DNA of 41,818 bases from Xenorhabdus khoisanae (GTDB lineage: Bacteria; Pseudomonadota; Gammaproteobacteria; Enterobacterales; Enterobacteriaceae), in the NCBI RefSeq assembly GCF_001037465.1, contig NZ_LFCV01000055.1:1-41818 (forward strand), written 5' to 3'. The notes beneath the pieces are model-generated. The model ran no database searches, was not told the origin of the DNA, and worked only from the letters and a program-made list of their open reading frames with translations. Positions 33,301 through 41,074 of this stretch are shown here, one piece after another. Positions within the stretch are counted from its first letter, which is position 1. Each line of letters opens with the position of its first letter. A program made the translations under genes and the position numbers.

Positions 33301-33510
33301 ATGTCTATTTATCGTACATACTCTTGGCATCAGGTTCTCTTGCGGCGTATTGGCGCTATATCACTGGGCGTCATTGCGCTTCCTGTCATGCTGTTTCGCC
33401 GAGATCGAGCCCGTTTTTATAGCTATTTGCATAAAGTATGGGTAAAAACCAGCGATAAGCCAGTATGGTTGGAATGTTTAGAAATGGCCGCAGGTAACCG
33501 AAATCGCTAA
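33301..33510 (+). CDS. ybfA: Small membrane protein YbfA
   Basis: A 69-residue protein, MSIYRTYSWHQVLLRRIGAI at the start and ARFYSYLHKVWVKTSDKPVW in the middle, very close to E. coli YbfA. It has one hydrophobic segment (AISLGVIALPVMLF). Start at 33301 follows GAGGAGGG at 33288-33295; the upstream ATG at 33286 would overlap this Shine-Dalgarno sequence and is rejected. It is divergent from kdpFABC, as in E. coli. Function unknown. Confidence 0.95.
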   Translation: MSIYRTYSWHQVLLRRIGAISLGVIALPVMLFRRDRARFYSYLHKVWVKTSDKPVWLECLEMAAGNRNR

Positions 33511-33610
33511 GATGGCATTATGACGGGGTTTAAGCACATTTTTCCGTCTCTCAGGTTTCCATTCTTGGTGTTCTTGCCTTTGAATATAAAGTATTAAATA
33601 TGTATTTTGA

Positions 33611-33648
33611 CACCTTGTCAGTTTATTCTGGCAAGGTGTTTTGTTTTT
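33611..33648 (+). terminator. Terminator after ybfA
   Basis: CACCTTGTCAG (33611-33621), loop TTTATT, CTGGCAAGGTG (33628-33638), then TTTTGTTTTT. Eleven-base stem with one G-U pair. Confidence 0.85.
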
Positions 33649-33673
33649 ATACACTGTTTTGTTTTTATACACT
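33638..33673. repeat. 18-bp exact tandem duplication
   Basis: GTTTTGTTTTTATACACT occurs at 33638-33655 and again at 33656-33673. It duplicates the T-rich tail of the ybfA terminator. Confidence 0.9.
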
Positions 33674-33809
33674 ATTAAAACGAGCATCTAATAGATTGCG
33701 AATTGCCGTTTGAAAGGTAAAAGTGACAGGCAATTTGGCGAGTGAATTGACTTAATTCATGGCAGGTATGTATTTTATAGTGAAAAGTCTGAATAAAAGG
33801 GGGAATGTG

Positions 33810-34553
33810 ATGAACAATGTTGAATTGGAATATGTGCTCAATACAGAATTAAATATCCGTGAATTTCAAGACTATGCCCCCAATGGATTACAGGTGGAAG
33901 GACGCTCTCATGTTCAGCGGATAGTTACCGGCGTGACAGCCTGTCAGGCATTGTTGGACGAAGCTGTTCGTTTGGAAGCAGATGCTGTCATCGTTCATCA
34001 TGGGTATTTTTGGAAGAATGAGTCTCCCGTTATCCGTGGCATGAAACGTCGCCGTTTGCAAACGTTGCTCTGCAATGACATCAACCTGTATGGCTATCAT
34101 CTCCCGCTTGATGCTCATCCTGCATTGGGTAATAACGTTCAGTTGGCACGTCAGATGGGAGTGAAAATCATCGGCAATATCGATTCTTTACTTCCTCATG
34201 GCGCTTTTGACCAACCCATTACACCCGCAGAATTGACTGAACGTCTCGAGAAAGGGTTGGAGCGCGAGGTACTGCATTGTGGAGATAATGCGCCAGCAGA
34301 AATCCGCACACTGGCATGGTGCACTGGTGGCGGTCAGGGCTTTATTGAACAGGCCGCCGAGTTTGGTGTTGATGCTTTTGTAACAGGAGAAGTATCAGAA
34401 AAAACAATCCATGTTGCCCGTGAGATGGGGCTGCATTTCTTTGCTGCCGGACATCATGCAACAGAGCGCTATGGTATCAAAGCACTCGGTGAGTGGCTGG
34501 CAAACTATCATGGATTGGATGTAACCTTTATTGATATTCCGAACCCAGCTTGA
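33810..34553 (+). CDS. ybgI: NIF3-family protein YbgI (metal-dependent hydrolase-like)
   Basis: A 247-residue protein of the NIF3/YbgI family, a hexameric toroid that binds two metal ions; the biological reaction is not established. Start at 33810 (MNNVELEYVLNTELN) gives exactly the E. coli length and follows AGGGGGAAT; an upstream in-frame ATG at 33759 has no homologous counterpart. Metal-binding residues are in AVIVHHGYFW, LPLDAHPALGNN and AAGHHATERYG. It sits downstream of ybfA with its own spacing and ends before a clear terminator. Confidence 0.95.
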   Translation: MNNVELEYVLNTELNIREFQDYAPNGLQVEGRSHVQRIVTGVTACQALLDEAVRLEADAVIVHHGYFWKNESPVIRGMKRRRLQTLLCNDINLYGYHLPLDAHPALGNNVQLARQMGVKIIGNIDSLLPHGAFDQPITPAELTERLEKGLEREVLHCGDNAPAEIRTLAWCTGGGQGFIEQAAEFGVDAFVTGEVSEKTIHVAREMGLHFFAAGHHATERYGIKALGEWLANYHGLDVTFIDIPNPA

Positions 34554-34573
34554 TGTTTTGCTACATTAGCATG

Positions 34574-34610
34574 GCCTCCAATCTTCTTTCAGGGAGTTGG
34601 AGGCTTTTTA
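34574..34610 (+). terminator. Terminator after ybgI
   Basis: GCCTCCAA (34574-34581) pairs with TTGGAGGC (34597-34604), followed by TTTTTA. It lies just before the end of the converging MFS gene. Confidence 0.85.
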
Positions 34611-34620
34611 GACTGATGCG

Positions 34621-35742
34621 TTATCGGGAAGAACGCGCTAAAAGAATTGTCGCTACCCCACAACAAATCAGTGTGCTTCCCAATGCTTGGCTCCAACCTG
34701 CCACGGCTAAACCAAGACCGAGCAGAAAGTAATAAAACAGCCCCAGTAAAGCACCCGCCGTACCCAACCGATCTGTGTAGTTGTTTAATGCCGAAGCCAG
34801 AATATTCGGGATAGCAAGCCCATAAGCGATAACTATTCCCAACATAGGCAAAATAAATAACCAGCTATTTTCGAGCAGATATACGCCAATTCCACTTAAT
34901 AAAGTAATCCATGAGGCAAGGGTAATTAATTTGGCTGATCTCCACTGCTTTTTTAAGAGAAATTTGTTTAATAGCGAACCGAACCCGACACCGAAAGCCA
35001 GTAACAGACCAGTGTAACCAAATATTTCTTGTGATAATCCGAATTGTTCGAAGCGGAATGGCGCTAATTGGTAATAGCTGAACAGGCAAATATTGAAAAA
35101 TGCGATCAGAAACGCATTTCTCCAAATCGCAATATTTTTGAGCATCATGATTGCAGTGCCGGATAAAGCGACTTTTGTCACTTTGGCGGGAAGCGTTTCT
35201 GGCAATTGAAGAAACGCCCAACAGGTTAAAATAGCGGCCAGAATAGCGAGTCCGGCAAATACCGCTTTATAACCAGCAAAATAGTTCAATGTTGAGCCGC
35301 TAACCATGCCAATAGCGGGGCTGGCTGCTAAGGCAATTCCCATGATGGAAAAAACACGGGCCAGTTCTTCACCACGGTAAGTATCCCGCATGATGGTTTG
35401 TGTACCGACAGAACCAACCGCTGCCCCGAAAGCGGACAACATTCTGGCAACAAGTAATAGCCAGAATTGTTGAGTCAACAATGCTAACAAGGACGCGAAT
35501 CCATAAAGTGATAAGCCAGCAATAATAGTCGGGCGTCTGCCAATCACATCACACATACGTCCCCATACCACGACGCCGAGCGCAAAAGCAAAAAAATAGA
35601 GTGATAGAGTCTGGGCTGCCTGTTCTGAACTGACAGAAAATCCATTGGCAATATTGGTTAATGCAGGGCTATAGATAGTTTCGATGATCTGCGGAAACAT
35701 CATCAATGCGATAGCGAGCCAAAGCGACGGTTTGGTGTGCAT
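34621..35742 (-). CDS. MFS multidrug/metabolite exporter, Bcr/CflA-type
   Basis: A 373-residue inner-membrane protein with about twelve hydrophobic segments. The MFS loop signature between helices 2 and 3 is present (GRMCDVIGRRPTI), as is the Bcr/CflA-type RDTYRGEELARVFS segment after helix 4 or 5. The start at 35742 (MHTKPSLWLAIALMMFPQII) places the first membrane segment correctly; an upstream ATG at 35841 would add 33 polar residues. It is divergent from an AraC-type regulator, a layout typical of an exporter controlled by its neighbour. The substrate is unknown. Confidence 0.88.
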   Translation of the reverse strand: MHTKPSLWLAIALMMFPQIIETIYSPALTNIANGFSVSSEQAAQTLSLYFFAFALGVVVWGRMCDVIGRRPTIIAGLSLYGFASLLALLTQQFWLLLVARMLSAFGAAVGSVGTQTIMRDTYRGEELARVFSIMGIALAASPAIGMVSGSTLNYFAGYKAVFAGLAILAAILTCWAFLQLPETLPAKVTKVALSGTAIMMLKNIAIWRNAFLIAFFNICLFSYYQLAPFRFEQFGLSQEIFGYTGLLLAFGVGFGSLLNKFLLKKQWRSAKLITLASWITLLSGIGVYLLENSWLFILPMLGIVIAYGLAIPNILASALNNYTDRLGTAGALLGLFYYFLLGLGLAVAGWSQALGSTLICCGVATILLARSSR

Positions 35743-35849
35743 GATTTTTTCTTCTACTATTTTTCTTCTATTAACGAATAGAGTACCCGTTATCTTGAAA
35801 TCCATCGGGTATAAGTGAGCGATGGCTTGCAAGGTTACCATTCCGATTG

Positions 35850-35896
35850 ATGTCCATTTATGATAATAAAGACAATTTATTTATATAATCGGACAT
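35850..35896. promoter_or_regulatory. Putative control region between the exporter and the AraC-type regulator
   Basis: The 173-base divergent spacer contains ATGTCC (35850-35855) and its inverted copy GGACAT (35891-35896) inside longer imperfect arms (CCGATTGATGTCC and GGACATTGGATTGG). TATAAT at 35884-35889 is a candidate -10 for the regulator gene. The operator role is an inference. Confidence 0.4.
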
Positions 35897-35915
35897 TGGA
35901 TTGGTAGGCGTTAAT

Positions 35916-36713
35916 ATGGCGTGGCTGCGACAAAGTGATTATTTTGATCCGGATAGTTTGAATGAAAATTTGAATGTGCCAGTGATAGGGATTGCGGCAG
36001 AGATGGGACAACACGATTCTGGCTTCCATCAGCATGATATGGGGCAGTTATTGTTTACCCGGCAAGGTTGTATCAAGATCACACTGGCACATCAGATCTC
36101 TATTTTACCGCCAACCAGAGTGGCCTGGATCCCGCCTAAGACACAGCATCGGGCAGAAATGCGTGGTTCGGTAGGGTATCGTTCTATTTATCTCAATACT
36201 TCTGAGACAGAATTAATTTCAACACACTTAATTCCAACACACAGTGAAGTATTGGAAGCCACACCATTATTACAGGCGATCTTGGAACGGATCGCGATAT
36301 CTTCTTTTGATTCAGCTTGGTATCAAGGTAAGGGGGCGAATTTATTGATGGTATTTTTTGATGAAATTCGTGAAGCTCGCAGGGAACCCACTTTGTTGCC
36401 TCTGCCTTTTGATCGGCGTTTAGCGCGTTTATCACTTGAACAATTGCCGCCGCCATTACACACCCTTACGACTTATATTGGTGCCAGTGAGAAAACGATT
36501 ACCCGGATTTTTCATCGTGAAACCGGAATGAATTACCAACAATGGCGGCAACAGTGGCGGTTGGTAAAGGCGATAGAGTTACTGGCGCAGGACAAACCCT
36601 TGTCTTATGTTGCACAGGAGCTCGGTTTTGCCAATGATAGTGCATTTGTGACGTTTTTCCGTAAAACGATGGGAAGACCGCCAAGGGAGTATATGGCGGG
36701 TTCAGGGAGATGA
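35916..36713 (+). CDS. AraC-family transcriptional regulator
   Basis: A 265-residue regulator with an N-terminal cupin-type sensor (from HDSGFHQHDMGQLLFTRQG to WIPPKTQHRAEMRG) and a C-terminal AraC DNA-binding domain with two helix-turn-helix units: LTTYIGASEKTITRIFHRET and SYVAQELGFANDSAFVTFFR followed by the family ending GRPPREY. The start at 35916 (MAWLRQSDY) is preferred to 35901; both have weak Shine-Dalgarno sequences. The cupin layout is like the NimR/YeaM branch of E. coli, which also controls a divergent MFS exporter. A similar role here is inferred. Confidence 0.9.
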   Translation: MAWLRQSDYFDPDSLNENLNVPVIGIAAEMGQHDSGFHQHDMGQLLFTRQGCIKITLAHQISILPPTRVAWIPPKTQHRAEMRGSVGYRSIYLNTSETELISTHLIPTHSEVLEATPLLQAILERIAISSFDSAWYQGKGANLLMVFFDEIREARREPTLLPLPFDRRLARLSLEQLPPPLHTLTTYIGASEKTITRIFHRETGMNYQQWRQQWRLVKAIELLAQDKPLSYVAQELGFANDSAFVTFFRKTMGRPPREYMAGSGR

Positions 36714-36729
36714 ACAATTTTTGCTGTGT

Positions 36730-36796
36730 GCTCGGCTTTTTGCGGGAAGTGATATATGGATTAATTGCCTATATGTTCCAACTGAAAAAGCCGAGC
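36730..36796. repeat. Perfect 12-bp inverted repeat with a long loop
   Basis: GCTCGGCTTTTT (36730-36741) and AAAAAGCCGAGC (36785-36796) with 43 bases between. It lies after the AraC-type gene and in front of the end of the dehydrogenase gene. The loop is long for an intrinsic terminator, and the T run is inside the stem. Confidence 0.6.
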
Positions 36797-36889
36797 TTGA
36801 ATTTATGTGATTCTGATCTTGCTATTTTCAAACAAAAAAGCTGAATTTATTACTCTCTTAGCTTACTTACTATCCCGTGCCGTACCAAT

Positions 36890-38035
36890 TCATAATCCGA
36901 GTTCACTGGCGATGATATTGCGTTGAATATCGGATGTGCCCGAATAAATGACTGATGCGATGGAGTTGCGCAGTTCTCTCTCCGTAGGGCTATCGGCTAG
37001 ATAGCCTTGTGCTCCGTAAATCCGCAGTGCATCCAGCGAGAACTTCGTGTATGTCTCAGAAACGAACAGTTTCGCACAGGCTGCTTCCATCATGGCGTCT
37101 TTGCCTGCGTCCTTTAGTCGCCCTACTCGATAGACGAGTTCACGGGCGGCATCCAGATTGACTTTCATGTCAGCGATACGATGAGATATAGCCTGATTCT
37201 TCCCAATAGGTTGACCGAACTGGCGGCGTTTACGTGCGTGAGTGATACATGCCTCAAGGCTGCGGCTCATCGCTCCTAAAGTGGTGGCAAGAATGCATCC
37301 ACGTTCGTGTTCCATGGCGCTTTCGAAAACTTTAACGCCTCGTCCTTCTCTGCCCAGTATCGCATCGGCCGGAACACGGCAGTCTTTGAGCGTTATCCGT
37401 CCCATCTGTGCTGTGCGCATTCCCATCTTTTCCAGAGGTGAACTTAACTCTATACCCGGGTTCGTTGTTTCAACAAGGAAAGCCGTTATACCAAGTGGGC
37501 CAAGAGTGGGATCGACTGTGGCGTAAATAACACAAAGATCAGCAATTGGGGCGTTCGTGATATAAGTTTTCGAGCCGTTGAGGATATAGCTGTCGCCGTC
37601 TCGCACTGCGTGGGTACGCATAGAGAACACGTCCGATCCTGCTTCTTCTTCTGTCGAGCCATTAGCACCGATCAACGAGCCGTCCATCAGGCCGGGTAGA
37701 AAACGTAAACGTTGTTCTGGTGTGCCGTGGATGGCCAGCGGCATGGCAACGGTCCACAGGTGGGCGTTGAGTGAAAACAGCAGTCCCAGATCCTCGCAAC
37801 CATACCCCAGTCCTTCCATGACCGTGAGGAGATCGGATAATGGTGCTCCGGCTCCACCTCGGTCTTTGGGTATGGCCATGCTGATCAGTCCGAATTCTGC
37901 GCATTTTTGCCAGCCGTCCCGATGGAAAGTACCGGCTCGGTCGGAGGCTGCTATATCCATGCTTAGCTGGTCGCGGGCAAAACGCACGGCATTATCACGC
38001 AATGATATCCGGTGTTCATCAATTCGGTTTGACAT
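36890..38035 (-). CDS. Acyl-CoA-dehydrogenase-like oxidase, probable prolyl-carrier-protein dehydrogenase
   Basis: A 381-residue FAD enzyme of the acyl-CoA dehydrogenase family. The FAD-binding segments NGSTEEEAGSD and YILNGSKTYITNA, RRQFGQPI and the C-terminal SGTSDIQRNIIA are present. The canonical catalytic Glu in the YEGT motif is Ser365 here (IYSGTSDIQ), while Glu244 in MEHERGCIL occupies the alternative base position used by isovaleryl-CoA dehydrogenase and by prolyl-carrier oxidases such as AnaB. With the ligase and carrier next door, oxidation of prolyl-S-carrier to pyrrolyl-S-carrier is likely (as PltE, PigA, RedW). The start at 38035 (MSNRIDEHR) lies inside the ligase gene, an overlap of 17 bases; GGAG is 10 bases before it. 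It is the last gene of the operon. Confidence 0.85.
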   Translation of the reverse strand: MSNRIDEHRISLRDNAVRFARDQLSMDIAASDRAGTFHRDGWQKCAEFGLISMAIPKDRGGAGAPLSDLLTVMEGLGYGCEDLGLLFSLNAHLWTVAMPLAIHGTPEQRLRFLPGLMDGSLIGANGSTEEEAGSDVFSMRTHAVRDGDSYILNGSKTYITNAPIADLCVIYATVDPTLGPLGITAFLVETTNPGIELSSPLEKMGMRTAQMGRITLKDCRVPADAILGREGRGVKVFESAMEHERGCILATTLGAMSRSLEACITHARKRRQFGQPIGKNQAISHRIADMKVNLDAARELVYRVGRLKDAGKDAMMEAACAKLFVSETYTKFSLDALRIYGAQGYLADSPTERELRNSIASVIYSGTSDIQRNIIASELGL

Positions 38036-39620
38036 CGGAAAGGTGCTCCAGAAGTTGATAATTGATCTTACCTGTTGAAGTACGGGGAAGATTCGGTAGG
38101 TATCTGAAATGGTCAGGCACCATGTACTGTGCAAGTCGTTCGTAACAGAACCTACTTAGATCCATTGGGGAGATCAGTGAATCGTGTTGTACGAGAAATG
38201 CTGTGATGGTGGTATTCTCGTCTGTCTTAGAACTGACTACCGCACAGCCGGTAAGTTCAGGATGAGCCATCAGGCATGACTCGATCTCGTCCAGTTCTAT
38301 CCGGTATCCATGACGTTTGATCATTCGATCAAGCCGCCCCATAAAAATGTAGCCTTCAGGCGAAGTGCGAACCATATCTCCGGTGTTGTACCAACGTTTG
38401 TTGTTGAGGTAGAAGACCTTCTGGGCTGTTTTTTCGGCATCATTCCAATAATTGGAAATGACGGAAGGTCCTGAGACGCACAACAGACCAGGTTTACCCT
38501 CTGGTACCGGTTGTAGATGCTCATCGACAACGATAGTCTCGCAGTGATCACAGGGATGACCTATCGACAATGGTTCGGTACGGTCTGGCGGTAGGAATTT
38601 AGGCACTTGATAGACAGTGCACACGTTGGTTTCTGTGGGGCCATACAGGTTGTAGTAAGCAGGTTCAGGCCACAATTGCAGCAACTTGCTCAATTTCGTG
38701 ATAGGGAAAACTTCCCCCGCGAATAACACGAGGCGTAGTCGGTTATGAGCAGAGTTTCCTTTCTTGTGTTGCTCAGCCAGCATACCTAAGATTGCAGGGG
38801 CTGAGTACCAGATAGTAATCTCTCGCTTGGATATGAATGTGGCGAGATGCCGTGGACTCGCAGCAAGATCGGTGTCAATTAGGTGAACACATGCGCCGTT
38901 CTTCACAGAAACATAGATGTCAAAGATTGACAAGTCGAAGTGAAATGGCGCGTGGCTGGAGACTTGATCTTCTGCCGTCACATTAAAGAAGGCTGAGGCC
39001 CATTCGACGAAGCTAACTGCGTTGCGGTGGCTTATCGCGACCCCTTTCGGGATTCCGGAAGAACCGGAAGTGTACAGGATATATGCGAGCCTATCTGCAT
39101 CCGGCAAGCTGCGCGGGTAGTCGTGTTTCTCACCATGCAGTATATCCAGCATTTGCCACTCATTACGCGTGTCACTCATTTTCTCATTACGTGGCTGTAT
39201 CACAACCACGCGAGATTCAAGCTGGGGTGCGGCTTGTGTCAGAGATGACACTGATTCGGGATCGGTAAAGATGATTCGAACATCGCAATCGCCGAAGATG
39301 GTCGAAGCACGCGAACCTGAGCTGCCCACGTCAGCGGGCACGTATGCTGCGCCCAGACGAAGCACGCCAAAAATGGCCGCTAGAGTCAGGGAGCTCTTGT
39401 GCATGAAAAGTCCTACACGATCACCTACGACAACTCCCTTCTGATGGAGAAAAGCTGCAATTCTATCCGCTGCGGCCGAAAGTTCTTCGTAACTCATTGC
39501 CGAATCGTCAGAATCAACGACTGCATGAGCATCGGGATATCGTGCAGTGGTATCGTCTAAATATTTCGCTAAGTCTGCCAAAGGCTCGATCTGTTCTGGC
39601 AATACAATTTCGGTTGTCAT
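38019..39620 (-). CDS. Amino-acid adenylating ligase, probable L-prolyl-carrier-protein ligase
   Basis: A 533-residue stand-alone adenylation domain. Core motifs are intact: A3 YILYTSGSSGIPKGV (about 180-194), A4 HAPFHFDLSIFD with Asp229 at the place that binds the alpha-amino group, A5 NLYGPTETN (about 324-332), A7 YNTGD, A8 GRLDRMIKRHGYRIELDEIE and A10 PRTSTGKI with the catalytic Lys518. Asp229 shows that the substrate is an amino acid, not an aryl or fatty acid. With a separate carrier protein and an oxidase, L-proline is the likely substrate, as in PltF, PigI and CloN4. It starts before the carrier gene ends (overlap 4 bases) and overlaps the oxidase by 17, so translation is tightly coupled. 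Confidence 0.85.
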   Translation of the reverse strand: MTTEIVLPEQIEPLADLAKYLDDTTARYPDAHAVVDSDDSAMSYEELSAAADRIAAFLHQKGVVVGDRVGLFMHKSSLTLAAIFGVLRLGAAYVPADVGSSGSRASTIFGDCDVRIIFTDPESVSSLTQAAPQLESRVVVIQPRNEKMSDTRNEWQMLDILHGEKHDYPRSLPDADRLAYILYTSGSSGIPKGVAISHRNAVSFVEWASAFFNVTAEDQVSSHAPFHFDLSIFDIYVSVKNGACVHLIDTDLAASPRHLATFISKREITIWYSAPAILGMLAEQHKKGNSAHNRLRLVLFAGEVFPITKLSKLLQLWPEPAYYNLYGPTETNVCTVYQVPKFLPPDRTEPLSIGHPCDHCETIVVDEHLQPVPEGKPGLLCVSGPSVISNYWNDAEKTAQKVFYLNNKRWYNTGDMVRTSPEGYIFMGRLDRMIKRHGYRIELDEIESCLMAHPELTGCAVVSSKTDENTTITAFLVQHDSLISPMDLSRFCYERLAQYMVPDHFRYLPNLPRTSTGKINYQLLEHLSDVKPN

Positions 39621-39865
39621 TCTTTACCCTCTGACAACTTCTCATCCACATAACGCGCGATTTCGCGAATAGTAGTGAAGCGCGTCCTCGGATCACTGAC
39701 ACCGACAATGATGTCGAATTCATCTTCCACAAACGAAACCAGACGCATAGTCGCTAAGGATGAAAGGGCTCCTGACTCTCCCAGATTCAGGTCGTCAGAA
39801 ACTTCTGAGTCATTTCCTTTCAAAATTTCGTTGATAACAAAAGCACGGATTTTCATCAAAGACAT
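39617..39865 (-). CDS. Peptidyl/acyl carrier protein
   Basis: An 82-residue acidic four-helix carrier protein. The phosphopantetheine attachment serine is probably Ser36 in GALSSLATMRLVSFVEDEF, which aligns with the usual D-S-L; the preceding Asp is replaced by Ser35. Helix 2 (LATMRLVSFVEDEFDI) and helix 3 are clear. AGAGGA precedes the ATG on the minus strand. Lying between a KASIII-like gene and a single adenylation domain, it probably carries prolyl and then pyrrolyl groups (like PltL, PigG, CloN5). Confidence 0.85.
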   Translation of the reverse strand: MSLMKIRAFVINEILKGNDSEVSDDLNLGESGALSSLATMRLVSFVEDEFDIIVGVSDPRTRFTTIREIARYVDEKLSEGKE

Positions 39866-39899
39866 AGGATTTCCTCTAATGGTAATGGGTTATTAATGT

Positions 39900-41024
39900 T
39901 CACTGTGGGGTTGTTGGATTGACGACTGAAGCTTCTTTTGGAGGAAGAGCCAAGACGACGTGTGGCCAGCGGAATACGGCTGCGGAGGCCTCAGCTTGAC
40001 CGCCGAATCCGTACAGCAACACTGTATCTCCTGGTTTAATGCGACCATCAGCCGCTGCAGTATAGGCGTTGAATGGCATTAATACTGGCCCAATATTGGC
40101 GACCTGCGGGAAAGTATTCACGACCCGGTCAGGTTCGATACCTAACGCATTAGCAGAGAACTCAGCATGCCAAGCCGTCGGCGTGTTTACTACGACAAAA
40201 TCAATATCCTTCAATTCAAGCCCGGCTTTCTTCAGAGCGCCTTTAGCGGTACGTAGGAGATATGGCTCAGCTGTAGCACGTAGTACGTGGGAGATGGAAG
40301 GATCTACGCGTAAACGGATCTTCTGCCCAGCAGGTGCCGTTCCCGAAGTATCCTCGACCGCGTCCAGCAGCCAAGTCCCGCAGGTTTCGCCAGTGTGTAA
40401 AGACTCTGCACCCAATAAACCAAATCCGTCTTCAACTGGACCAACTAAGAAAGCCGCTGAAGCATCCCCGCACAGGCGCAGAGTGACATCGTCGGCTTCG
40501 ATCGCACGTGATAATCTGGATGTTGTGACAACCAGAACCCGTTCTTTCAGACCTGCCTGCACCAAGGCGCACGCTGTCAACAACCCTGACATAGATCCGC
40601 CACAGGTTGCTTCTACGTTGAATGCGCCACCACCCGTTCCCAGTGCCTGTGCAAGATATCCTGCGTCACCCGATCCGATGCGATCAGGGAACATTGACAC
40701 TGCAATTAGGCAATCTACCTCAGTTGGTGAAATACCTGCTGCATCCAATACACGGCGCCCCGCTTCAACTCCGAGTTCTACACTTCCCTCACTATTGGTC
40801 ACAACCCGGCGCTCGATGCTACCAAAAAAGGGATCGTCCAAATAACGATCCATAGCCGCATCATAGTGATTAATTTTCCGGTGCTTTTGCGAACTTGTTG
40901 ACGCCGATGCCATTTCTGATGGCTCGCTCTTTTGCGATGACGGAGTTTCTTCACCCCACCAATTGTTTGTGCGTACTCCATCAGGTAAATACACAGCTAT
41001 CGCTTGAATTCCTGCCGATCGCAT
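39900..41024 (-). CDS. KASIII-like (FabH superfamily) enzyme, probable acyltransferase
   Basis: A 374-residue thiolase-fold protein. The nucleophile Cys141 is kept in NVEATCGGS, and Asn310 in ANIGPV matches the conserved FabH Asn. The FabH catalytic His in the PHQAN motif is replaced: the aligned segment is FVVVNTPTAWHAEF, with Asn280 at the His position and a His six residues later (His286). KASIII enzymes need that His for decarboxylative condensation, so this one may transfer an acyl group instead, as CloN2/CouN2-type proteins do in pyrrole-bearing aminocoumarins. Residues 21-55 contain a Ser/Glu-rich stretch not usual in FabH. It is the first gene of the operon, with GAGGA before the ATG. 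G+C is higher than in the backbone genes. Confidence 0.85.
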   Translation of the reverse strand: MRSAGIQAIAVYLPDGVRTNNWWGEETPSSQKSEPSEMASASTSSQKHRKINHYDAAMDRYLDDPFFGSIERRVVTNSEGSVELGVEAGRRVLDAAGISPTEVDCLIAVSMFPDRIGSGDAGYLAQALGTGGGAFNVEATCGGSMSGLLTACALVQAGLKERVLVVTTSRLSRAIEADDVTLRLCGDASAAFLVGPVEDGFGLLGAESLHTGETCGTWLLDAVEDTSGTAPAGQKIRLRVDPSISHVLRATAEPYLLRTAKGALKKAGLELKDIDFVVVNTPTAWHAEFSANALGIEPDRVVNTFPQVANIGPVLMPFNAYTAAADGRIKPGDTVLLYGFGGQAEASAAVFRWPHVVLALPPKEASVVNPTTPQ

Positions 41025-41053
41025 ATAGTTTCCTCAAAGAATTAAAAATAAAG

Positions 41054-41073
41054 TTAACCAGAGGTCTGGTTAA
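41054..41073. promoter_or_regulatory. Perfect palindrome upstream of the KASIII-carrier-ligase-oxidase operon
   Basis: TTAACCAGA (41054-41062), GG, TCTGGTTAA (41065-41073): two perfect 9-base arms, 30 bases before the operon's first ATG (41024). This is the form of an operator for a dimeric repressor, but the regulator is not in the window. Confidence 0.55.
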
Positions 41074-41074
41074 G

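Noticed and set aside
40069-40845. A 258-residue plus-strand frame opposite the KASIII gene
   Set aside because: Shadow of a G+C-rich gene; rich in Pro, Ser and Thr with no domain, while the minus frame has clear thiolase-fold motifs.
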